64,000 nt of DNA from CAYJPV01 sp964372095 (lineage in GTDB: Bacteria; Acidobacteriota; Vicinamibacteria; Vicinamibacterales; JAKQTR01). Location: positions 99,512-163,511 of the forward strand of contig CAYJPV010000007.1 of the NCBI GenBank assembly GCA_964372095.1, given 5' to 3'. Within the stretch, counting starts at the first letter, position 1, and every line of letters begins with the position of its first letter. The notes under the pieces were generated by a model that saw only the letters and a program-made list of their open reading frames with translations, had not been told where the DNA came from and did not search any database. Of the stretch, positions 25,566 through 33,658 are shown piece by piece. The translations under genes were made by a program, and so were the position numbers.

Positions 25566-26483
25566 TCACGCCGGAAAGAGCCCTTCCACCGACAGATACC
25601 GCTCGCCGGTGTCGTAGCAGAACGTCAGGATCCTGGCGCCGTCGGGCAGGCCGGGCGACGTGCGTGCGACGGCCGCCAGCGAGGCGCCGGACGAGGTCCC
25701 GACAAACAGGCCTTCTTCACGGGCGGCGCGGGCCGCATACGCGAAGGCCTCCTCTTCAGTCACCTGAATCACCCCGTCGAGTACGCCGACATGGAGGTTG
25801 GCTGGCACGAATCCGGCCCCGATTCCCTGCAGCTTGTGCGGCCCAGGCGCGCCACCGGAGATGACGGGCGACTTGGCCGGTTCGACCGCGAACACCTTCA
25901 GCCCCGGCATGAGCGGCTTGAGGACCTCCGCCACGCCGGTGATGTGGCCACCCGTCCCCACGCCGGTAATGAGGTAGTCCAGGCCCTCGGGAAACGCCGC
26001 ACTGATCTCGCGCGCCGTCGTGCGCTGGTGCACGGCGATGTTGGCCGGGTTGTCGAACTGCTGAGGCATCCAGCTCCCCGGCGTCTCCGCGACCAGTGCC
26101 GTGGCGCGCTCGATGGCGCCCTTCATGCCCTGCTCCCGGGGTGTGAGTTCGAGCGTTGCTCCGTAGGCGGTCATGATCCGGCGCCGCTCCACCGACATCG
26201 ACTCGGGCATCACGAGGATCAGCCGGTACCCCTTCACGGCGGCCACCATCGCGAGCCCGATCCCCGTATTGCCGGATGTCGGCTCGATGATCACGGCCCC
26301 CGGGGCCAGCACGCCGCGCGTTTCGGCGTCTTCGATCATCGAGAGGGCGATCCGGTCCTTGATGCTCCCGCCGGGATTGGCGCGTTCGAGCTTCATCCAG
26401 ACGTCCAGACGCGGGTCGAACAGGCGCCGGATGCGGACGTGCGGCGTGTTGCCGATGGTGCCGAGAATGGTGTCGACTCTCAC
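25566..26483 (-). CDS. cysK: Cysteine synthase A (O-acetylserine sulfhydrylase)
   Basis: About 305 residues. This PLP enzyme makes L-cysteine from O-acetylserine and sulfide in the cytoplasm. The PLP lysine lies in ERANPGGSIKDRIAL, the substrate loop in PTSGNTGIGLAM and the phosphate-binding glycines in GVGTGGHITGVAEVL; the C-terminal SSGASLAAV motif is also present. I chose the GTG at 26483 because GAGGAGG stands 5 nt before it and the protein then starts at the family's normal N-terminus (VRVDTILGTIGNTP). A GTG at 26513, overlapping the cysE stop, would add ten residues. It is directly downstream of cysE, whose product supplies its substrate and usually binds it in the cysteine synthase complex. 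Confidence 0.93.
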   Translation of the reverse strand: MRVDTILGTIGNTPHVRIRRLFDPRLDVWMKLERANPGGSIKDRIALSMIEDAETRGVLAPGAVIIEPTSGNTGIGLAMVAAVKGYRLILVMPESMSVERRRIMTAYGATLELTPREQGMKGAIERATALVAETPGSWMPQQFDNPANIAVHQRTTAREISAAFPEGLDYLITGVGTGGHITGVAEVLKPLMPGLKVFAVEPAKSPVISGGAPGPHKLQGIGAGFVPANLHVGVLDGVIQVTEEEAFAYAARAAREEGLFVGTSSGASLAAVARTSPGLPDGARILTFCYDTGERYLSVEGLFPA

Positions 26484-26509
26484 GGGGGCCTCCTCGCGAA
26501 CGTCTCCGT

Positions 26510-27349
26510 TCACAGCGAAGTGTCAAGGGGCACATCGGTCCCGGGCGCATACCGTTCCGAGGCCGACGCATTGGTGACGACGGAATGCGGCGGCACGCTG
26601 TGCGTCAGCCAGACGTTGCCGCCGATGACGCTCGAATGCCCGACCACGGTCTCGCCGCCGAGAATGGTGGCGTTGGCGTAGATGACCACGTCGTGTTCGA
26701 TCGTCGGGTGCCGGCGCGTCCGCGCCAGGGTCTTCCGGACACTCAGGGCGCCGAGCGTGACGCCTTGGTACAGGCGGACACGGTCGCCAATGACGCTGGT
26801 TTCGCCAATGACGATACCCGTACCGTGGTCGATGGCGATGGCGCGCCCCAATGACGCGCCCGGGTGGATGTCGATGCCGGTGACGCGGTGGGCCGTCTCG
26901 CTGACGAGCCGCGGCAGGAGCGGCACCTGCCGCGTCCACAACGCGTGCGCGAAGCGGTGGCACGCGAGGGCGTAGAACCCCGGGTAGGCGAGGATGACCT
27001 CATCGAGGCTCGTGGCGGCCGGGTCGGCGTCGAAGGTCGCCTGGGCATCCATCACCAGGGCATCGTGGATGGCCGGCAACTCGTCCAGGAACGACGCCGC
27101 GGTGCCGGCCTCTGCGTGCCCGGCGCCGGTCAGGAACTGATCCAGCGAGCGGCTGAGCCGGAGCACCTCCGCGCGAACGCTGGGCCGATCGCACCGCCGG
27201 TGCGACGCGAAGTGCGGGAAGAGCAGGGCCAGCGCGTCTCCGACGAAATCGCGCGCCAGTTCGTCCGCGCGCACCGGCAGGCGGTAGTTGCCCCGCGAGG
27301 CGCAGACGGTGCCAATCCAGGTGTCGATGCCGGAAAGCGTGGGGTCCAC
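26510..27349 (-). CDS. cysE: Serine O-acetyltransferase
   Basis: 279 residues. It transfers acetyl from acetyl-CoA to L-serine, the first step of cysteine synthesis. The N-terminal helical region is long, as in the EpsC/SatA form. The left-handed beta-helix follows, with the acceptor-site DIHPGASLGRAIAIDHGTG, IGETSVIGDRVRLYQGVTLG and HPTIEHDVVIYANATILGG, and a C-terminal tail that could enter the CysK active site. It starts with GTG at 27349. It lies 37 bp downstream of the M24 peptidase gene on the same strand and just before cysK, so the pair forms a small operon. Confidence 0.93.
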   Translation of the reverse strand: MDPTLSGIDTWIGTVCASRGNYRLPVRADELARDFVGDALALLFPHFASHRRCDRPSVRAEVLRLSRSLDQFLTGAGHAEAGTAASFLDELPAIHDALVMDAQATFDADPAATSLDEVILAYPGFYALACHRFAHALWTRQVPLLPRLVSETAHRVTGIDIHPGASLGRAIAIDHGTGIVIGETSVIGDRVRLYQGVTLGALSVRKTLARTRRHPTIEHDVVIYANATILGGETVVGHSSVIGGNVWLTHSVPPHSVVTNASASERYAPGTDVPLDTSL

Positions 27350-27386
27350 CCCTGTTTGGACGCCCCCTGACGGCCGGAGGTCCCCC

Positions 27387-28805
27387 CTACTTGATCAGAT
27401 AGAACGCCCGCGGGTACCCATCCACCCAGCGCGCCCTCCCCCCGGCGAACACGGCGTTGTCTTCGAAACCGGTCGACACCTCCACGTTGTCCCACTCGGG
27501 CACATCGGACGCCACGGAGAACTCGATCGCATAGACGGTATCGGCGTGAAGCGGGTGTTCGCCCGTGCCCGGCACAAAGGCCTGCTTCTCGGGCATGCCG
27601 ATCATCGTGCCCGACCCGTGACCGTACGGCCCGATGGGATGCGTGTACACGGTCGGGCGCAATCCCTCCGCGCGGCCACGATCGAGGATCGACGTCAGGA
27701 TCTCGTTGCCGGTCCGGCCCTCGCGCATTTCGGCCAGGTGAATCTCCTGCAGCCGGTTGCCCTTGCGCAGCAGATCGCGCAGGCCAGCCGGCGCCTCCGT
27801 CTCGCCCAGGCGCAGGACGTACGCGTTGTGCTGCATGTCGGTGTTCAGGCCGAGGTACGTGATGCCGACATCGCAGTGCAGGAGGTCGCCGCGCCGGATG
27901 ACCCGATCGCCCGCGCCGTACCGCTTCGTGTCGGCCGGCGAGCGGGTGATGTCAATCGACGGATGAAACCACGTCTCCAGCCCCAGTTCGTTGATCCGGT
28001 CCCGGATCCACCACTGCACATCGTCACTCGTCGTCACGTCGGGCGTGATCACACGATTCGAGAAGAACTCGGCGATCAGATCGTGGGTGATACCCGCGAG
28101 GTGACGGTAAAGGCTCAGCTCGCGCGGGCTGCGCGTCTCGTACCAGCGCATGGCCACCTTCTCGGCCGGGACGAGGCGGTCCACGTACTTCTTGTCGAGC
28201 GTCTGCTCGAGCCTGGCCTTGTGGAAGGCGGTCAGGCCGTTCCCGTGGGCGAATTCGTCGTGGTGGCCGAAGTGCGGCGCGTAGTTGATGCCGATGGTTC
28301 TCGGGTCGTGCTGACGGATGTAGTCGGCCACCACCGTGAACTGGTGATTCGCGCCTTTGGAGCGATCCGTGAAGATATTCGTGTACATCGGCCCCGACGT
28401 GGAGGTGCCGTGCCAGTTGGCCGTGAGCTTCCGGAATCCGTCCTTGCTGTCGTGGAAGATCAGGATCGACAGCCGCCGCGCCGAGAACATCGGCTGCGCC
28501 ACCATCGTCATGTAGACCGGGTCCTCGGCATACTCGAAGGTGACGACCAGCCACATCTCGAGGCCTTCGCGGCGCATGATGGCCGGCAGGACGTGATCCA
28601 GCCGCCATTCGAGGATCTCGTTCTGCACGCGGGCGCGATCGCGCAGCGGCAGGATGCGCCCGATGTCTCCGGCCTTCGCCATCTCCCAGTTGAGCGGCTC
28701 GGATGGCACAGGCCCCTGCGCGACGGCCGTCGCGGCCACCGCGCATACCAGACCCAGGGCGACTAAGACCGGCAGGAACGTGTGTCGAACGTGTGTCGTC
28801 TGCAT
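27387..28805 (-). CDS. Exported M24-family metallopeptidase (aminopeptidase P-like)
   Basis: About 472 residues from ATG 28805, which begins a signal peptide (FLPVLVALGLVCAVAATAVAQ). ATG 28823 or GTG 28826 would add six or seven residues, and none has a clear ribosome binding site. The N-terminal creatinase-like domain is followed by the pita-bread catalytic domain with dinuclear metal ligands: two Asp in LLHCDVGITYLGLNTDMQH, His in THPIGPYGHGSGTMIGMP, Glu in VYAIEFSV and Glu in DNVEVSTGFEDN. It should cleave X-Pro type bonds or a related amide outside the cytoplasm. A TGTCAA (-35-like on the minus strand) lies at about 28842. cysE follows 37 bp downstream, perhaps on the same message by chance. 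Confidence 0.88.
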   Translation of the reverse strand: MQTTHVRHTFLPVLVALGLVCAVAATAVAQGPVPSEPLNWEMAKAGDIGRILPLRDRARVQNEILEWRLDHVLPAIMRREGLEMWLVVTFEYAEDPVYMTMVAQPMFSARRLSILIFHDSKDGFRKLTANWHGTSTSGPMYTNIFTDRSKGANHQFTVVADYIRQHDPRTIGINYAPHFGHHDEFAHGNGLTAFHKARLEQTLDKKYVDRLVPAEKVAMRWYETRSPRELSLYRHLAGITHDLIAEFFSNRVITPDVTTSDDVQWWIRDRINELGLETWFHPSIDITRSPADTKRYGAGDRVIRRGDLLHCDVGITYLGLNTDMQHNAYVLRLGETEAPAGLRDLLRKGNRLQEIHLAEMREGRTGNEILTSILDRGRAEGLRPTVYTHPIGPYGHGSGTMIGMPEKQAFVPGTGEHPLHADTVYAIEFSVASDVPEWDNVEVSTGFEDNAVFAGGRARWVDGYPRAFYLIK

Positions 28806-28902
28806 GATGTCAACAGAATCCATCACACGACGGCATACGGTGTCAATCCGGCAGCGGGGCGGCAGGAGGAACCTGCATCGACGGCGCCGTGGCGGGCGCG
28901 GC

Positions 28903-28933
28903 GGCCGGCATCCCCGCGGCAGGGATGCCGGCC
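28903..28933 (-). terminator. Strong hairpin after the TonB receptor gene
   Basis: GGCCGGCATCCC (28903-28914) and GGGATGCCGGCC (28922-28933) form a perfect 12-bp stem with a 7-nt loop, between the TonB receptor stop (28989) and the M24 gene. There is no T-run, so it may be a factor-dependent terminator or a message-stabilising hairpin. Confidence 0.55.
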
Positions 28934-28988
28934 CGTGAACCGCTGCCGCCAGACGGGTGCGACGCCGGACGACGCGTCCGTGCGCGCG

Positions 28989-31892
28989 TCAGAAGCCGAT
29001 GCGCACGCCGATCTGGCCCGTGCGCGGGACGGCGCCGGCGCGCAGGGCCGTCAGGACCAGGAAGGTGGTCAGGCGCCGATCGCCGGACGGACTGGCGAAA
29101 TTCGCCCGATCCGTGGCATTGAAGACCTCGCCGAACACGTCGAGCGTCCGCCGCTGACCGAAGCGGATACGGTAACCGGCCCGCAGGTCCAGCTGGAAGA
29201 ACGACGGACCGTACGCCCCGTTGCGGCCCCCGTCGCTCTCCACGGTGATGGCATCGGAACCGGTCCCGCGGAACTCACCCGAGGGCAGGGGATCCGCCAG
29301 GATGCCGTTACGATCCGCATCGGTGCTGCTGTCGGCAATCGTGAACGGTGTGCCGCTCATGGCACGCGCCACCCAACTCACCGTCAGCCCGTGTGTCTTC
29401 GGGACGAGCACAGTCCCGCTCAGCACGAAATTGTGCCGGCGGTCGAAGTCCGTCGGCCCCTCATTCTGGTCGAGCCTCAAGTCGTCCAGCAACTGAAAGT
29501 TACTCTGCGGAATCCCGTTGCCGCTGGTATTACCCCGCGAGTACGAGAGCGTGTACGACACGCGCGCGCTGTAGTGCTGCGCGAATCGTTTCTCGATTTG
29601 CATCATCAGCGCGTCGTAGTCCGTATTGCCGACGTTGACACGCTGAAGCACCTGGCCCACGAAGTTCGGGTTCGGGCGGACGATGGTCGCCGTACGCGAC
29701 GTCGTCGCCCGGAGCCCGGCGTTCATGTCGTACGACATGAACTGGTCGCGGCCGAACGCATGGAGATAGTCGGCGCTGACCGAGATGTAGCTGCCAATCT
29801 GGTGCTCGAAGCCTGCCGTCACCTGGTGCGTGAAGGGCAGCCGCCGATCGGGGCTGTCGAAGAACACCGTGCCGGTGTTCTTGACGCGCGACCCGGGCGG
29901 ATACAACTGGGCGAGCAGGGTCCGGTTGACCTCGGGGCCGTTGGCCAGCATCGGGTTCGCCGGGCGCACCCCCTGTGAGGGGCCCGGATCCGCCGAGTTG
30001 GCCGGGAACAGCGCGTTGAACGACGTCGAATAGACGCCGCTCGTCAGAATGGCCGAGATCAGCTCGAAGTGGGTCTTGTCGTAGAACAGGCCGTACCCGC
30101 CCCGGAGCACCGACCGCTGCTTGCCGAACACGTCGTACGAGAATCCTACGCGCGGGGAGATGTTGTTCTTGTCCACCGGGTACGCGCCCGCATCGGTGAA
30201 CTCGGGGTTGTCGACCTCCCGCACGGGGACGACCTCCAGGTCGTAGCGGGCGCCCAGGCTCAGGGTGAGCCGATCGGTGACCCGCCACTTGTCCTGCACG
30301 AAGCCGCCGATAAAATGCGCCTTCATGTAGTTCTGCAGGCCGCTCGGCACGCGGACCGACAGCCGCTCGGGATAGGTCCGGAAGTTCGCGGGATCGTAGG
30401 GCCCGTTGCTCGAGAACGTGAAGGTGCCGTTCAGGTTGTCGTCGGTCACGGAATCGGCCGAGACGTACTGGTACTGCACGCCCGCCTTCAGCTCGTGCTG
30501 GCCCTTCCAGTCGGGCACGAACCACGAGAACGTATCCTCGATCTGATACGAGTTGTTCACGCGTGCCTGCGCCGTCGCGTTCTGCTGGTCGGTGTAGGTC
30601 AGGTAGGCCAGGGTCGGCTTCAGGATGTCCTGCTTGCCGCCGTTCCCGTTGTAGTTCGGCGTGGCGAACTTCACGTCCTCCTGCGTGAACCCCACGCGGA
30701 GGGTGTTCACCTTCGTGGCACCGAGCACCGAGTTGAACGTGCCGACCACCGTCTGGTCGAGATCGTCTTCTTCGCGCGCAGCCGCGAGCGTCACGGTGCC
30801 GATGAGCTGGTTGTACTGCGGGGAGTACTCGCGCAGCCACCGCACGGCCCACGTGTGATTCGAGTTGATCTGGTGATCGAAGCGGACCAGCGTGTTCCAC
30901 ACGCGTGTTTCCGTGGTGGCCGGGGCGTTCAGGTCCGGCCGCGCCGGAATGTTGATGGCGCGGTCGTCGTCGATGATCACGCGCTCGAGGCTGAAGAAGA
31001 AGTGCGCCTTGTCGCGGACCACCGGCCCGCCCAGCGTGCCGCCCAGCTGCAACTGGCGCGTCTCGGGCTTGGCCAGATTGTTCTTCTTGACGAAATAACT
31101 CTCGGCCGTCAGCTTCGCATCCTGGACGTAGCCGAAGGCGCTGCCGCGGAACTGGTTCGTGCCCGACTTGGTCACGGCGTTGATCACCGCCCCGGTCGTC
31201 CGGCCGAACTCCGCGTCGAACTGGTTCGTCAGCACCTGGAATTCCTGGACCGACTCGAGCGGCGTCCGCGCCTGCGTGCCCGCCCGCTGGCCGATCACGT
31301 CGTCATTGTTGCTCGCGCCGTCGAGGGAGTAGTTGTTGTTGCGCGAGTCCTGCCCGTTGACGTTGATCGAGTCGGACCCGAACGACTCGGTGCTGATGTT
31401 GGCCACGATGCCCGGCAGCAGGCCGACAAACCCGATGTAGTTGCGGTTGATCGACGGCAGGTCCACCAGTTCGCGGCTCGAGATATTGCCGCCCACCTCC
31501 TTCGACGTGGCATCGACAACCGGCGCTTCTCCCGAGACCGTCACCGTCTCGGCCATGGCACCCACTTCCAGTTTCACGTCGATGGTGGCCGTCTTGCCCA
31601 CCTCGATACGGATGTCCTTCAACGCGGCGCGCCGGAACCCTTCGATCCCGGCTTCCACCTGGTAGGTGCCGGGGGTCATGCCGCTCATGAAGAACGTGCC
31701 GTCAGCCGTGGTCACCGTCTCGCGGTATTGCCCGCTGTCCTGGTTGCGCGCCACCACCGCCACCCCAGGCAGCACGCCCCCCTGCTGGTCAATGACCCGT
31801 CCCCGAAGGTCGCCGGTGCCCTGCTGGGCGTACAGCGAGGAGCCCGGCAACACGACCGCCATCAGCAGTCCTGCCACGATGAGCCTGCGCAT
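28989..31892 (-). CDS. TonB-dependent receptor with N-terminal carboxypeptidase-regulatory-like domain
   Basis: A 967-residue outer-membrane receptor. A signal peptide (LIVAGLLMAVVLPGSSLYAQ) is followed by a CnaB/carboxypeptidase-regulatory domain (about 25-110: GRVIDQQGGVLPGVAVVARN, GTFFMSGMTPGTYQVE) and then a plug (about 120-250). The plug has the features typical of acidobacterial Oar-like proteins (NVNGQDSRNNNYSLDGASNND, EFQVLTNQFDAEFGR). The long beta-barrel ends in GQIGVRIGF. The substrate is not readable from sequence; members of this group are linked to polymer or peptide uptake. It stands alone with hairpin-like sequence downstream. The 184 bp upstream to the MazG-like gene holds a heptamer repeat and both divergent promoters, which I could not resolve. 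Confidence 0.92.
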   Translation of the reverse strand: MRRLIVAGLLMAVVLPGSSLYAQQGTGDLRGRVIDQQGGVLPGVAVVARNQDSGQYRETVTTADGTFFMSGMTPGTYQVEAGIEGFRRAALKDIRIEVGKTATIDVKLEVGAMAETVTVSGEAPVVDATSKEVGGNISSRELVDLPSINRNYIGFVGLLPGIVANISTESFGSDSINVNGQDSRNNNYSLDGASNNDDVIGQRAGTQARTPLESVQEFQVLTNQFDAEFGRTTGAVINAVTKSGTNQFRGSAFGYVQDAKLTAESYFVKKNNLAKPETRQLQLGGTLGGPVVRDKAHFFFSLERVIIDDDRAINIPARPDLNAPATTETRVWNTLVRFDHQINSNHTWAVRWLREYSPQYNQLIGTVTLAAAREEDDLDQTVVGTFNSVLGATKVNTLRVGFTQEDVKFATPNYNGNGGKQDILKPTLAYLTYTDQQNATAQARVNNSYQIEDTFSWFVPDWKGQHELKAGVQYQYVSADSVTDDNLNGTFTFSSNGPYDPANFRTYPERLSVRVPSGLQNYMKAHFIGGFVQDKWRVTDRLTLSLGARYDLEVVPVREVDNPEFTDAGAYPVDKNNISPRVGFSYDVFGKQRSVLRGGYGLFYDKTHFELISAILTSGVYSTSFNALFPANSADPGPSQGVRPANPMLANGPEVNRTLLAQLYPPGSRVKNTGTVFFDSPDRRLPFTHQVTAGFEHQIGSYISVSADYLHAFGRDQFMSYDMNAGLRATTSRTATIVRPNPNFVGQVLQRVNVGNTDYDALMMQIEKRFAQHYSARVSYTLSYSRGNTSGNGIPQSNFQLLDDLRLDQNEGPTDFDRRHNFVLSGTVLVPKTHGLTVSWVARAMSGTPFTIADSSTDADRNGILADPLPSGEFRGTGSDAITVESDGGRNGAYGPSFFQLDLRAGYRIRFGQRRTLDVFGEVFNATDRANFASPSGDRRLTTFLVLTALRAGAVPRTGQIGVRIGF

Positions 31893-32004
31893 CAGTCACT
31901 CCTTTCGGTCGAACAATGCGACGATTCAGTTGTCTCCGATGGCGGGAGTATGCGCCCGGGTGGGGGGAAGGTCAACGGGGATTGCACGAAAGCTGACGGG
32001 AGGA

Positions 32005-32032
32005 AGTAGACAGTAGGAAGTAGACAGTAGAC
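32005..32032. repeat. Tandem heptanucleotide repeat, AGTAGAC/AGTAGGA x4
   Basis: Four consecutive 7-bp units: AGTAGAC, AGTAGGA, AGTAGAC, AGTAGAC. They lie 45 bp before the MazG-like start, in the divergent gap. The same two units recur at 62457-62484, and AGTAGGA is the reverse complement of the CCTACTT-type array at 33551. Confidence 0.85.
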
Positions 32033-32076
32033 CGTGCCACTGCTGCCGGCGAGCCCCATTGCAGTACGATGCCCCC

Positions 32077-32427
32077 ATGGACACGACGATTGCCGCGCTG
32101 ACTGGTGAGATTCGCGCGTTTCGTGACGCCCGCGACTGGCGGCAGTTCCACAACCCGAAAGAACTGGCCGTCGCCATCACCGCCGAGGCGGGGGAACTGC
32201 TGCAGCACTTCGTGTGGCAGAACCCGGAACAGTCGGAACAGCGCGTCGTAGACCGCCGGACCGAGATCGCGTCCGAAATCGCCGACGTGGCCATCCTGCT
32301 CTTCGAACTGGCCGACAACTGCGGCGTCGACCTGGCCGTCGCGATGCGCGCCAAGCTCGCCCGCAACGAGGTGCGGTATCCGGTGGCCAAGGCGCGGGGC
32401 TCGAACCGCAAGTACAACGAACTGTGA
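32077..32427 (+). CDS. MazG-like nucleotide pyrophosphohydrolase
   Basis: 116 residues of the all-alpha NTP pyrophosphatase superfamily, closest in look to the RS21-C6/dCTPase type. It begins MDTTIAALTGEIRAFRDARDW and then shows LAVAITAEAGELLQHFVW, with the first metal-binding E-x-x-E, and SEIADVAILLFELADNCGVD, with the second E-x-x-D. It ends in the Arg/Lys segment KLARNEVRYPVAKARGSN. It hydrolyses NTPs or dNTPs to monophosphates for house cleaning. Start ATG at 32077. The stop overlaps the rsmH GTG start by 4 nt (GTGA), an unusual pairing. Confidence 0.9.
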   Translation: MDTTIAALTGEIRAFRDARDWRQFHNPKELAVAITAEAGELLQHFVWQNPEQSEQRVVDRRTEIASEIADVAILLFELADNCGVDLAVAMRAKLARNEVRYPVAKARGSNRKYNEL

Positions 32428-33452
32428 GCGAGACGACGCCCCCTCCCCACCGCCGCCGCCCGCGTTACGCCGGCACACATCCGCGCCGCTTCCACGAGAA
32501 GTACAAGGAACACGCGCCCGAGCAGTTCCCCGACACGGTGGCCAGAGTCCTGGCGTCGGGCAAGACGCCCGCCGGCGCCCACGTGCCCGTCCTCGTCGCC
32601 GAAGTGCTCGATGTGCTGGCTCCGCGCCCGGGCGAACGGATCGTGGACTGCACCCTCGGCTACGGCGGCCATGCCCGCGAGTTGCTCCAGCGCATCCGGC
32701 CCGGCGGGATCCTGCTCGGTCTGGACGTGGACCCCCTGGAACTCCCCAGGACGGAGGCGCGGCTGCGCGGCCTCGGTTTCACGCCGGACGTCTTCATCAC
32801 GCGACGGTCGAACTTCGCCGGCCTCTCGAAGGCCCTCGCGGAAGCGGGCTGGGCCGGGGCCGACTGTGTCCTGGCGGACCTCGGCGTCTCGTCGATGCAA
32901 CTCGACACCCCGGGGCGGGGGTTCTCGGCCAAAGCGCCCGGCCCCCTCGACATGCGGATGAACCCGAACCGCGGCCTGCCCGCGTCGGCGCTGCTCCAGA
33001 AGGTCTCCCCTGACGACCTTGCGGTGATCCTGGCGGACAACGCTGACGAACCGCACGCGCGTGTCCTCGCCGGGGCCCTGGCCGGCCAGTCCTTCGCCGA
33101 CACAACAGACCTGTCCCGCGCCATCAACGCGGCGCTGCCGCTGGTGCCGCCCGACCACCAGTCCCTGTCCGTACGCCGCGTCTTCCAGGCGCTGCGCATT
33201 GCCGTCAACGACGAGTTCGCGGCCCTCGACACGTTGCTCCGCCACCTGCCCGCGTGCCTCAACCCGGGCGGGCGCGCGGCGATCCTGACGTTCCATTCGG
33301 GCGAAGACCGCCGCGTGAAGAAGGCGTTCCAGGCTGGCCTGCGCGACGGCGTCTACGCCGCCGTCGCCGAGACGGTCGTCCGGCCCGGTCCGGCCGAACG
33401 CCGCGCCAATCCCCGCGCCACCGCCGCCAAACTGCGCTGGGCACGAAGATAG
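32424..33452 (+). CDS. rsmH: 16S rRNA (cytosine1402-N4)-methyltransferase
   Basis: 342 residues. RsmH (MraW) methylates C1402 of 16S rRNA with S-adenosylmethionine. Visible motifs are HVPVLVAEVLDVLAPRPG, the SAM loop DCTLGYGGHARELL, ADLGVSSMQLDTPGRGFS, GPLDMRMNP, FQALRIAVNDE and FHSGEDRRVKKAF. The start is GTG 32424, overlapping the MazG-like stop. The protein carries about 50 residues before the usual N-terminus (YAGTHPRRFHEKYKEHAPEQ), rich in basic and aromatic residues, and lies outside the dcw/mra cell-division cluster where rsmH normally resides. This longer orphan form seems to be a separate branch of the family. A heptamer array starts 6 bp after the stop. Confidence 0.92.
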   Translation: MSETTPPPHRRRPRYAGTHPRRFHEKYKEHAPEQFPDTVARVLASGKTPAGAHVPVLVAEVLDVLAPRPGERIVDCTLGYGGHARELLQRIRPGGILLGLDVDPLELPRTEARLRGLGFTPDVFITRRSNFAGLSKALAEAGWAGADCVLADLGVSSMQLDTPGRGFSAKAPGPLDMRMNPNRGLPASALLQKVSPDDLAVILADNADEPHARVLAGALAGQSFADTTDLSRAINAALPLVPPDHQSLSVRRVFQALRIAVNDEFAALDTLLRHLPACLNPGGRAAILTFHSGEDRRVKKAFQAGLRDGVYAAVAETVVRPGPAERRANPRATAAKLRWARR

Positions 33453-33457
33453 ACCGC

Positions 33458-33534
33458 CGATCGGCTATCGGCCATCGGCTATCGGCTATCGGCTATCGGC
33501 CATCGGCGATCGGCCATCGGCGATCGGCGATCGG
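33458..33534. repeat. Tandem heptanucleotide repeat, NNATCGG x11
   Basis: Eleven consecutive 7-bp units of CTATCGG, CCATCGG and CGATCGG, beginning 6 bp after the rsmH stop. Their reverse complements CCGATAG, CCGATGG and CCGATCG are exactly the unit variants present at 62492-62540. Confidence 0.92.
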
Positions 33535-33550
33535 CGCCCCGAGGCTGCGT

Positions 33551-33599
33551 CCTACTTCCTACTTCCTACTTCCTACTTCCTACTTCTTGCTTCCTGCTT
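33551..33599. repeat. Tandem heptanucleotide repeat, CCTACTT x5 plus two variants
   Basis: Five perfect CCTACTT units (33551-33585) followed by CTTGCTT and CCTGCTT. It lies 16 bp from the NNATCGG array in the rsmH-hflK gap. Read on the minus strand the order is GAAGCAG/GAAGCAA-like, AGTAGGA-like, then CCGATNN, as at 62431-62540. Confidence 0.92.
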
Positions 33600-33658
33600 C
33601 CGGTTTTCCCCCTCCGTCTGGCCCACCCTGCTACAGTGTCAGATCAGGAGGAGAACTC

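Noticed and set aside
33458..33599. CRISPR-like array
   Set aside because: Units are 7 bp in direct tandem without unique spacers, and no cas gene is present.
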